From Siphonodentalium dalli (Eukaryota > Mollusca > Scaphopoda > Gadilida > Siphonodentaliidae): 64,000 bases of DNA. How positions within the stretch are numbered: position 1 is the first letter of the stretch; every line of letters begins with the position of its first letter. A program made the translations under genes and the position numbers. A model generated the notes under the pieces. It was not told where the DNA came from. It made no database searches and was given only the letters and a program-made list of their open reading frames with translations. The DNA lies in assembly GCA_032622095.1 (NCBI GenBank), contig CP136067.1, positions 193,030,052 to 193,094,051 of the forward strand, read 5' to 3'. This document shows positions 57,301 to 64,000 of this stretch, in pieces.

Positions 57301-60300
57301 TTTATAATTGATGGGAGAATCCATTTAGTATAGAAAGAGTTAAACCAAGAAAAATAATATGCTATGGGACATTAATATTTTGATAACTTGATTCCCCGCT
57401 GATTCTTACTTGATTTCCATGGATTTATTTGTTGGGATATTCAGCTACTAGTAATATGTTCAACAGATACCGAAGTATCGTTATCATTATTCATAGATTA
57501 ACCCTATCTTTATAAATGAATTATCCCATTCAGTTATAAAAGTATACATTAGAATGGTCTATTATTTATCTGGAGGGATGTTCAAGAAATATAAGCAGAT
57601 GACAAACAGATAATACATATAATTGGTGGGAAACATTTGTATAATCAGTTCAACAAATAGCCTAAAGGAACCACACTGTGTACATAGTTGTAATGAGTAT
57701 TTAGTAAAGAAAGTGCTAAGTTCTGTATGCTGAGCTTATGAACATTTGCTTGAGTATATATACGGTATATACATATTATGTACTTGTTCAGGTGCTTGAA
57801 ACTGATAAGTTAATATTCAGGTGCTATGACAACTGGAGGAATGTAACATTCTATTAACATTGCCAAAAATTTGAAGCAAATTGACCCTACCACTCCATAG
57901 AAAACATCGTCAGAACTATGCTCAATTGTAAATATTTACTACTCGATTTGGGATGCATCCATCGGCGATAAATTAACAAAAACGATTTCGCCATCGAGAG
58001 TCACTGCATTTAATTCATATATAAGAATGACGGTGTGTGTTGTCAATTTGGATATACTATTTGTGAAAAATTACTACTTTGAAAGATTATTCTCCATTTC
58101 TATTTTATCACCATACCGGAGTGTTTCACATCACTTTAAATTTCAGTACGGAATGGAAGAATATATTTTGTAAGCATGCTTACATCAAATCTTTGCGGAA
58201 CTCAGCGACCAAAGGACAACTTAGAAGCAGTCGATTTCGGAGTATCTGTTGGAAGGTTGGTATATTCAGTGGGGCTGTAGTAATACACTCCTTAGAAGCA
58301 GTCGATTTCGGAGTATCTGTTGGAAGGTTGGTATATTCAGTGGGGCTGTAGTAATACACTCCTTAGAAGCAGTCGATTTCGGAGTATCTGTTGGAAGGTT
58401 GGTATATTCAGTAGGGCTGTAGATTTCGGAGTATCTGTTGGAAGGTTGGTATATTCAGTGGGGCTGTAGTAATACACTCCTGCTACAATATGGTAGATAT
58501 CTCAATTGTCCTCACAATTCATTATGCATATTATGATTCTCTTTAGACTTACACATTTATTGAAGTGACGAATGGTGTCCTGGTATCATAATTTCATTTC
58601 TCTTCTCAAATAACATACCATTTCATGCCTAAGCTTAATATAGTCATACTGAAACAATTAATTTTATCTTTTAGCTTTAGTTGGACACTATTTTGTTGTA
58701 TTGAATGCTAGGTTTACAACTCACAGCCACTAAGGTACTGTACATGTAGTCAAGAAAATATATCAAAATGCAGGAATAAGCTCATCAAGCCTTAAAATAA
58801 GACATGGTTTGAGGCCTGACATGTCTTTTTTATCACCCGAAATAATGCCCTAATTACAGGTATGTTCCTCTGCAAATCTGCCCACCCTGGCCACAACATC
58901 AAACATGCTTGCCAATTTCACGCTCAATTCTAAGGTTATCTATAGAAATCTTCAATTGCTCTGATCCCAGCACTGTTACTAGTACCATGTAAGGGTAGGC
59001 CTATCATTACGAACATATGACTGTATGGAACACAGGACAGTAAAGAAAGGGTAAAATTCTAATTACACCCGTCTTTCTAATCAAAGTTTTTAGATTGGAA
59101 AATATGCTTCAAGTGTGTGCTCACCAAATTAGCCTCAGCTTGTGTTTGCTTTATTTCAGTTATTCCTGGAGGTGCTTCCAGAAGACATGTCATTATGGGT
59201 TCAGCGGACACTGGAATCGAGACGCAAGTATACAGCTTTAAAAAATGAGGTAATGCTCTACAAAACTTCCCATTTTATAACTTCTTAAATGGACCCAAGT
59301 CCCAAGGCACTCGCAGATGTATATGTGAAAAAAATATAATTCTTTAAAAAGCATAAGAAGAACGTTGAGAAATAGATATACTTTGTTCTATATATTCATT
59401 ACTGATAGTTCTTCATTAACAAAATTTAGCTTGTTGAAACCATTGTTATGTAAACAAAACTGTTACAGTGATCATGTCAACAAACATTGCTAATCGTGTA
59501 GTATGTTCAAATATTTTAGTCTGGTTATGTTTATAGAATATTTTTCAATGCTTTGACCTTTTCCAATGTTTACCTTCAAGTTTTTAAACATTGATATCTA
59601 AAAAGACTAATTGGGCTTGTATTTGTAATTTCACTGTAACAGTAATGTTTACATAACAATGATATTGACATACGGAATCTCATTGTTGGAGAGTTCTATA
59701 TTTCTTGTACTTGATGATACAGTAATGCCCTAAGTAATCGACTCCATAACCACAGCAGAATTATGGGTAACTTATCAGGATTTAGTCGGAAATATGGCTT
59801 GTTGCCATTCATCGGAAAGCTCTCGGGGAGAGCTTTCCGATGAATGGCAACAAGCCACTTAAACCCACTTAAAAGGGACTATGATAATACATCATAGTCA
59901 CAAACCCACTTAAAAGGCCTTGAGTCCCTTTAATGATAGTGTATCCAAGCTTTGAAAAGGTGTGTCTGTCATTTGCAGCATGAGGTCCCACAGAAGTTGC
60001 ACAGTGGGCAAGAATCACCAAATTTAACCTCTGGTGACCTCACTTTGCTTAGGCCTCATCTTCTGAGAAGTATATATAGTCTCAAATTAACATTGATTTA
60101 GTTACTTTTTCCCTTCTGTTCTGTTTCTACTTCCCCTAATTTGCAGATGATAAAATGCATATCGAGGCGACTAATGGGTGAACATCTCCAACTTCAATGG
60201 GGTGCTTCAATCTGATCCTTGGTCTCCCACAGAGGCCTATGCAGAATGAGGTCCACAGAGGGTGAATTGCATTTCATCTATTGATTTATCCACAAATTAC

Positions 60301-62261
60301 GATATAAATAAACCACTTTATTACAAGCCTGCAAATAGTGTGTCTGTCATTTGCAGAACGAGGTCCCCAGAGGGTGAATTTAGTGATGCTATCCTGCATA
60401 GCATCACCAAATTCACCCTCTGGAGACCTCATTCTGCTTATACCTCATCTTCTGGGAAGTATCTATAGTCTCAAATTAACATTGTTTTTAGTTACATTTT
60501 CCATTCTGGGAAGTTTCTATATCCCCTAATTTGCAGCAGATAAAATGCATAATCGAGGTGCCCAATGGGTGAACATCACCAACTTCAACTGGGGAACTTC
60601 AATCTGACCCTAGGTCTACCATAGCATTTGAGGGCCTATGCAGAATGAGGTCCCCATAGGGTGAATTTGGTGATGCTAGCCCACTATGTGGGATAGCGTC
60701 ACTAAATTCACCCTCTGGGGACCTCATTCTGCAATGACAGACATGCTATCATCTTCAGTTTTATTTGTATTTTATTCACAAAAGAGCAACTTGTAGTTTT
60801 GAAATTGGGATTTATAAAAACTATTTGTTGTTGTTGTAATTGTGGCTCTGAAGAGATACACCATCTTTAAAATTGAAATAGATAACAGAGAATGTTCAAC
60901 CTATTCCAAATTTCCATGCAAAACCACAGTGTTAACATCTCAACACAACAGGAGCAGTATGTTGTGAATATCATAATATGTGAAACTGCACTAATAGTCA
61001 TTTTGATACTATCTCAACGTGTGAAGCACAACGTCGGTCATTATATTAATGTCGCAACATATAAAATCGCAGCAGAGATGTGCATACAGATTCTTTGTAA
61101 GGGGGCTGTCCAACTGACCCTCTCCCTTCTCTGGAAGATCATAATATTAACTCTAGCAAACATTTTTTACACCCTCTCTGGAGTTGGAATTTGGTACCTC
61201 AATGTTTCCAACTGTTGGGAAATTCCAATCTATTAGTATCTCAGTGTAAGATTTTGACCGAAATATATAAAGCAACATGCCTAACACAAAATATTTGTTG
61301 GAAATTTTACTATCAATACAAACTCAACCTATTCACAGTATGAAATTTATCTCTATGCTGTCTGACTGGTTTTCTGGGCTATTGTTGCCAAATTGTACTG
61401 ATATTTCATATGTTCTAATTTAGCTGATTGTGAACCCAAGACTCATGGTTGATAAAAAAGAAAGCAGAGATCTTTCCTTGCACAACCCCTTATCTCAAGC
61501 TGAAGAGGTGAGTAGCTACTAGGTTATTGGTATGACAAACAAATACATATCCCGGTAGAACCCCTCAACTCAGAATGTGAATCACACCCTTTACTCAAGC
61601 AGAGGAGAGAAATAGCTACATTCTCGTCATTGACATAGTAACAAGTTTTCCCTTCACAAGTGACAACCCTTTACTTCAGACAAGTACACTATTATTGAAA
61701 TATTTATTCAATATTGTTTGGAGGTAAGATATTTATAGAATGACACAAGTGTGTGAACTGTTAATATTATAGGTTGTTGTGGCGCGATGGTAAAATGAGA
61801 ACCATAGGTTAAAGTTTTACATCAAGGCCTCGCAAATAAGTGCAATTTACATTAATATGTTCACACAACTATGTTGTTCTGTTTATTGCACACTCTGAAG
61901 GTTGCAGTATACTGGAATTTAGGTCCATATTGCTTTATTTAATTAAACAAACTTGTGATTTCTATAATTATATAATTTAGTTTATTGTATGTAATTCCCA
62001 AACTCAAAACAATTAACAGAAAACAAAATAAAATGAAAATTGGCTTTGCATCAATAGACTAAATGTCTCATTATGGGCCCTACATAAGTTGCACATTCAG
62101 TTGTTTATATGAAAATCCTCTTTTTAAAATTATTTAGACAAAATATTGTCAATCTTAATTTGAGCTACAGTGTCATTGATAATTTCATTACAGAGCCCAT
62201 GGAACAAGTTCTTTCAAGACAATGAGTTACGATATACCATAAAACAGGATGTTATTAGAAC
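42042..62261 (+). CDS. TBC1D5: TBC1 domain family member 5-like Rab GAP, 5' part (six exons)
   Basis: Joins 42042-42156, 55645-55777, 58147-58255, 59160-59249, 61424-61507 and 62194-62261. Every intron is GT..AG and phases 1, 2, 0, 0, 0 connect without a stop, giving about 199 codons. The start MSRLSFGSKAKKAVDL is lineage-specific. SFTHSYSTEWKNIF, then GQLRSSRFRSICWK, LFLEVLPEDMSLW, NPLSQ and WNKFFQDNELR..IKQDVIRT follow the order and spacing of vertebrate TBC1D5. TBC1D5 is known as a Rab7 GAP that binds retromer through VPS29 and also ATG8 proteins. The NPLSQ loop, with the Pro-Leu used for VPS29 binding, is intact. The Arg and Gln fingers of the TBC domain, and the C-terminal LIR region, lie beyond the window. 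Introns carry many TEs. Assignment from residue patterns, not from a search. Confidence 0.88.
43230..44723 (-). pseudogene. hAT transposase, catalytic and C-terminal part
   Basis: One frame from 44723 down to 43230 with two in-frame stops: TAG at 44484-44486 and TAA at 43968-43970. Visible parts: YSIMLDESTDISSSQNVVVF (first catalytic Asp region), GLATDGASVMTGRKSGV (second Asp), VHCIAHRLSLA, TTRWLS, and the C-terminal dimerisation block VPVSTVDCERAFSIQN then IAKTKSRNRL. This order is typical of the ZNF862/KIAA1586-like group of hAT transposases. The two nonsense codons alone would prevent a full product. Confidence 0.92.
45352..45399. repeat. Poly-C tract in left foldback arm
   Basis: About 36 C residues followed by CACCACACACACAA. 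The mirror position in the right arm (51367-51389) has a shorter G run. Confidence 0.9.
46600..48205. repeat. Inverted minisatellite arms of the foldback centre
   Basis: Imperfect units of about 60 bp with TATGGTCATG, GTGAATATGTATAC and GAGTGACTATATGG on the left, and the complementary CCATATAGTCACTC, GTATAC(A/C)TATTCACC and CATGACCAT on the right. The long ORFs here (for example 46691-47206) are His/Thr-rich repeat translations. Confidence 0.8.
47217..47300. repeat. Central hairpin of the foldback
   Basis: GGGTGGCTATCGCTTTCCAC at 47217-47236 and its perfect complement at 47281-47300, with a 44-bp loop. This is the symmetry centre of the 44727-52009 element. Confidence 0.9.
49331..51291 (+). 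mobile_element. Pearl-like / Helitron-like element, complete
   Basis: Begins TTAGCTCAACTTTACTTTGT with a hairpin (CTTTACTTTGTAAAG), followed by a GTGTGTG microsatellite (49383-49418) and about eleven tandem units of 155-165 bp (GCACGGGCTACAGG at 49441, 49596, 49761, 49925, 50080, 50244, 50408, 50572 and on). It ends with AAGTTGAGCTACAGTGTCAT then TGACACTTTCAT. The opposite foldback arm (45471-45490) keeps the site without insertion. The layout of end, microsatellite, 160-bp core and hairpin end agrees with the pearl elements of bivalves. No helicase or Rep, so non-autonomous. Confidence 0.8.
52010..52287 (-). pseudogene. hAT transposase exon 2, N-terminal part (proximal copy)
   Basis: Acceptor TTTTCAG before 52287. 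Encodes (G)INSHNIAVQMINESKNMKE to SVAEFHDAIV and then meets the foldback end. This is the copy contiguous with the catalytic part through the insertion. Confidence 0.85.
52734..53152 (-). pseudogene. hAT transposase exon 1, proximal copy, 5' truncated
   Basis: Same sequence as 54366-54784 but cut at the duplication junction after CDDTVTKGKK, so it has no start codon of its own. Contains the zinc-finger-like block AMFCKVCTDAG..NLF and the shared frameshift near ERVID/LHTD. Confidence 0.85.
53642..53919 (-). pseudogene. hAT transposase exon 2, N-terminal part (distal copy)
   Basis: Duplicate of 52010-52287. It ends at a copied foldback terminus (53153-53641) and is not connected to the catalytic part. 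Confidence 0.85.
54366..54811 (-). pseudogene. hAT transposase exon 1, full-length copy
   Basis: ATG at 54811: MSLKRKRSECDDTVTKGKKL then TDFFGRK, a typical hAT start. A frameshift near 54600-54610 separates it from TPTTLSKLTNRPTLL then WLIYDNVKKAMFCKVCTDAG..F..GCFNLKKDYVTLHETAK, a BED/TTF-type zinc finger. Donor AAAAG|GTAATT at 54366/54365; the following intron is 446 bp. The frameshift is present in both copies, so it predates the duplication (a very short intron is the alternative). Confidence 0.85.
55177..55644. other. TBC1D5 intron 1, right part; no gene
   Basis: Nothing recognised besides the acceptor at 55636-55644. Confidence 0.4.
55645..55777 (+). CDS. TBC1D5: TBC1D5-like coding exon 2
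   Basis: Acceptor AAATTTCAG (ends 55644), donor TACAG|GTAATC. The frame GGNNFENNNIPVIRKGSHDS to SFTHSY is set by exon 3, which needs two leading bases. It is a low-complexity Asn/Ser/Thr segment, as in the vertebrate N-terminus. A 169-codon frame over 55528-56037 is in another phase and runs into a MITE. Confidence 0.78.
55911..56140. mobile_element. TA-target MITE M1, copy 3
   Basis: TA at 55909-55910 and 56141-56142; CAGTAATGCTCTAAG and CTTTGGGCATTACTG ends; central hairpin CATCGGAAAGCTCTCGATGA. It lies in TBC1D5 intron 2. Confidence 0.8.
56143..57128. other. TBC1D5 intron 2; no gene
   Basis: AT-rich intron with a C run at 56702-56713. The short ORFs have no motif. Confidence 0.4.
57129..57339. 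mobile_element. TTAA-bounded MITE P4, copy 2
   Basis: TTAA at 57125-57128 and 57340-57343; ends CACTTTCAGAAC and (right) TATAGAAAGAG. Contains ACTCATTGATGAGTAG, TGTTCAGATAATAA and TCTGAACATTCCC. Confidence 0.7.
57502..57716. mobile_element. P4 family, copy 3 (right end unclear)
   Basis: TTAA at 57498-57501 followed by CCCTATCTTTATAAATGAAT, then GTTATAAAAGTATACATTAG and TGTTCAAGAAATATAAGCAG as in 41377. The right end near AAGAAAGTG has no clear TTAA. Confidence 0.55.
58147..58255 (+). CDS. TBC1D5: TBC1D5-like coding exon 3
   Basis: Acceptor TAAATTTCAG, donor TGGAAG|GTTGGT. Encodes (S)TEWKNIFCKHAYIKSL then GQLRSSRFRSICWK, the start of the TBC domain, with the R.SRFRS.CWK signature. Its last 35 bp and the donor are repeated in tandem downstream (58292-58482). 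Confidence 0.93.
58221..58482 (+). repeat. 71-bp minisatellite overlapping an exon-intron boundary
   Basis: TTAGAAGCAGTCGATTTCGG starts at 58221, 58292 and 58363. A fourth unit lacks about 24 bp and starts at about 58423. Each unit repeats the last 35 bp of exon 3 and the donor GGAAG|GTTGGT, giving four equivalent splice donors. Confidence 0.95.
58483..59159. other. TBC1D5 intron 3; no other feature
   Basis: AT-rich intron; nothing else recognised. Confidence 0.4.
59160..59249 (+). CDS. TBC1D5: TBC1D5-like coding exon 4
   Basis: Acceptor TTTATTTCAG, donor AATGAG|GTAATG, phase 0 on both sides, 30 codons: LFLEVLPEDMSLWVQRTLES and on. Matches the LFL.VLP.D...W block of the family. Confidence 0.92.
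59720..59860. mobile_element. TA-target MITE M1, truncated copy 4
   Basis: TA then CAGTAATGCCCTAAG, AACCACAGCAGAATTATGGG and the central hairpin GGAAAGCTCTC/GAGAGCTTTCC. The right arm stops at CAACAAGCCA, followed by an unrelated ACCCACTTAAAAGG pair. It lies in intron 4. Confidence 0.75.
59965..60750. mobile_element. Inverted-repeat element of GAGGTCCC hairpins in intron 4
   Basis: TGTCTGTCATTTGCAG.ATGAGGTCCC at 59967 and 60340 and, inverted, GGGACCTCATTCTGCAATGACAGACA at 60718-60743. Between them are two tandem units of about 370 bp with CAATGGGTGAACATC.CCAACTTCAA. Several hairpins recur (GAGGGTGAATTTAGTGATGC and GCATCACCAAATTCACCCTC). No ORF. Confidence 0.65.
60751..61423. other. TBC1D5 intron 4, right part; no gene
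   Basis: A 114-codon ORF at 60892-61236 shows no motif. CCAACTGTTGG.AATT at 61208 resembles 13096. Confidence 0.35.
61424..61507 (+). CDS. TBC1D5: TBC1D5-like coding exon 5
   Basis: Acceptor TTCTAATTTAG, donor GAAGAG|GTGAGT, phase 0, 28 codons. IVNPRLM..DLSLHNPLSQAEE corresponds to the insertion loop whose Pro-Leu contacts VPS29 in the known protein. Confidence 0.92.
62194..62261 (+). CDS. TBC1D5: TBC1D5-like coding exon 6 (last in window)
   Basis: Acceptor TTTCATTACAG, donor AGAAC|GTATGT; 22 codons plus two bases, SPWNKFFQDNELRYTIKQDV then IR(T). The next exon (expected to begin with FPE..FF-like residues) was not found before 64000. The intron end just before the acceptor matches the terminal sequence of the pearl-like element. 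Confidence 0.92.
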
Positions 62262-62689
62262 GTATGTACTCCTTTGTTCATTATCTCATATTTAGAGATT
62301 GCGGGCTGATCCTTATTAGTTTTCATGCCTTTGTCTGTCTATTTATTATCTTTGAAATCAATAAAACTCACAGCTTTACCATATGTCAAAAACAGCACAA
62401 TGTTATGTGTACATTTTGGAGGTAACATTTTATATACAAGCCAACCCCCTCCCCAAAACAATCCAAACACCCCCCCCCCCCCCCCCCCCACTTCTGCTGA
62501 TGGGGTCATTGTCACAAGGCATCGATCACATTCGTATCCTGCTTTTTAAGTTGGTCACAAGTGTAGCTAGTTTTTCAAGGGCGATCACATTCATAGCCAG
62601 CTTTCATATTCATGTGGGCCCAACGAATGAAACCACATTTTTGAGTTTATGAATGAAAAACAACTTACGTAAGGGAAGAAATGAATTAA

Positions 62690-63149
62690 AGGACCACTTA
62701 ATTTTTGAACCCCCAGATCACATATATAAAATATATGATATTATATACGATTTGAAAGGGGAAGCTCCAAAACATTGTATTATCAACTTATCGGGTGTAA
62801 TAAACTGTGAACATGTTGTTTTTGTTGAGTTACCGACATGTTTTTGTCATCTAGATTGTAGTAAAATGTGTATTTTTTTCAATTGAGGGTAATAACTCAA
62901 TATCTTAAAGATAGAGATATTCCCCTCCCATTAAAATACATCTTTAGTTTGAATTCTGTTGCATTCTTGGAGCCAAAATTGGGGAAATCTTTCTATGATT
63001 TCTCTATGGGCATCTTCTGAGACACAGATGTTTCAAATGGTGATGAATTATAGTATTTTAATCATATTTTATGGCATATATTGTTATTAAAACTGTATAT
63101 CAAGTCACAATAAAACAAATAATCGGAGACTCGAAAATTAAGTGGGCCT
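62690..63149. mobile_element. TTAA-bounded MITE P3, complete copy
   Basis: TTAA at 62686-62689 and 63150-63153; ends AGGACCACTTAATTTT and AAAATTAAGTGGGCCT. It shares its interior with 3865-4276. Confidence 0.8.
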
Positions 63150-63235
63150 TTAAATATTAGTTTACCATTTATATACCTATTGTTTTCGATCATGCAATGT
63201 TGTGAAATTGCTCGAGTTTTATACCTATAACTTAA

Positions 63236-63692
63236 CTCTTTCATTGCCACGGGCCGATCTCATCGGCCCTAGGCCCTAAAACAATTTAAAAATCCCCCAA
63301 AAAAAAAAATTATATTTTTTTGGGGTTTAATTTTTTTTGGGTATGCTTAAGCATGCTATAGCGAATTTAAAAACAAACTGGATAAAACCTTAGGGGCATG
63401 TTATAACTCAAAACTATCACCAAGTATTCATAGTAATAATTTTGATGCCCATGAAAAACGTTAGAGTCCCTGGCACTAAACCTACAAAATAAGTCTGGCA
63501 CTGAAAGAGTTAAAGAATATAAGAAAAAATTATTAAAATTGTAAAAAATTGTAAAAAATAATAACAAATGATGAAAAAATTGTTAGACCAATGCATTCTG
63601 TTATATATGCGAGGCGACCTATGGTCGACTCGCATATATAAGAGAATGCATTGGCACAGGGTATATGGGTTGATACAAAAATCGGACTTGGC
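63236..63692. mobile_element. TTAA-target MITE P1, copy 2, with an internal end
   Basis: TTAA at 63232-63235, then CTCTTTCATTGCCACGGGCC. At 63494-63511 an internal CTGGCACTGAAAGAGTTAA repeats the terminal motif. The body then continues as in copy 1, including the CCAATGCATTCT hairpin (about 63590-63655). The right end stops at TTGGCACT without GAAAGGGTTAA. Confidence 0.75.
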
Positions 63693-63840
63693 ACTTATCG
63701 CGTCCTAGAATGATGGAATTTGAAAAGCTAGCTACGAATGTGATTGATTTGAAAAGTTGGCTACGAATTTGATTGGTGCCTTGTGACAATGACTCCATCG
63801 GCCCCACTTCCCTACCCCCCCCCCCACAATTTCTGCTCTC

Positions 63841-64000
63841 CAATTATGTTATTGTTTCTCTTTTCTATCCACTCAAAAGAGTTTTACTGGCAAAATATTT
63901 CTTGCATTTATTAACCTATTTTGATCCCTACAATATGACAATTTTTTTTAACAATTACAAGATTTAATTCAACACCCTAAAAATGATTTGTTGCTTTAAA
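63841..64000. other. AT-rich intron sequence; no feature
   Basis: No next TBC1D5 exon recognised here. Confidence 0.4.

Larger units (their letters stand above)
62458..63840. repeat. Inverted poly-C flanked repeats enclosing two MITEs
   Basis: C run, CTTCTGCTGATGGGGTCATT and GTCACAAGGCATCGATCACA at 62469-62590 are mirrored at 63705-63835 (TTGTGACAATGACTCCATCG, CTACCCCCCC). The space between them holds P3 and P1 MITEs. It may be a foldback element of its own; no target duplication was found. Confidence 0.6.

Noticed and set aside
1-64000. tRNA, rRNA or viral genes
   Set aside because: No cloverleaf, rRNA core motif or viral structural or replicase signature was recognised on reading either strand; a covariance-model scan was not possible.

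Overview
The window is nuclear DNA of an animal, most likely a mollusc and probably a bivalve. The reasons are AT-rich sequence, short exons with GT..AG introns, very frequent TACATGTA words, and elements with a core of about 160-bp tandem repeats beside a microsatellite, which resemble the pearl/Helitron-like elements known from bivalves. Nothing bacterial or organellar is visible.

Only one conserved cellular gene is convincing: the 5' part of a TBC1D5-type Rab GTPase-activating protein on the + strand. Six coding exons (42042-42156, 55645-55777, 58147-58255, 59160-59249, 61424-61507, 62194-62261) join with consistent phases and run off the right edge before most of the TBC domain. Intron 1 (13.5 kb) is filled by a hAT transposon (42944-55168, TSD CCTAGACT). 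Its transposase gene is split by a 7.3-kb foldback element (44727-52009, TSD AAC), which itself carries a 2-kb pearl-like element (49331-51291). A 1632-bp tandem duplication then doubled the 5' part of the transposase.

The rest is a museum of mobile DNA. From left to right: pearl-like tandem repeats with a hAT-like insertion (1-2238); TTAA-target and TA-target MITEs (2.2-5.5 kb); a retroelement-type ORF on the minus strand (6811-7680); a LINE that kept ORF1 and RNase H but lost endonuclease and RT (8.3-10.4 kb); a 6-kb element with 142-bp inverted ends (12357-18371); a GATATC palindrome array (19002-21075); a 609-bp triplication built around MITEs (23.8-25.7 kb); an RT fragment (26.8-27.2 kb); a poly-G/poly-C foldback with a 170-bp array (28567-31273); an 8-bp-TSD element with a broken gene (31662-34182); a second GATATC array (34701-35479); a three-level nest of elements (36670-39129); and an element filled with GCGCTTAAGCGC words (39475-40727).

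The most unusual system is a group of three elements (19002-21075, 34701-35479, 39475-40727). They share ends starting TATGGG, each has a 6-bp target duplication, and each is filled with tens of copies, or in the third case several copies, of a short self-complementary word that differs between elements. I do not recognise this group. Boundaries were established by eye from terminal repeats, target duplications and, in several cases, an empty site preserved in the opposite arm of a palindrome.
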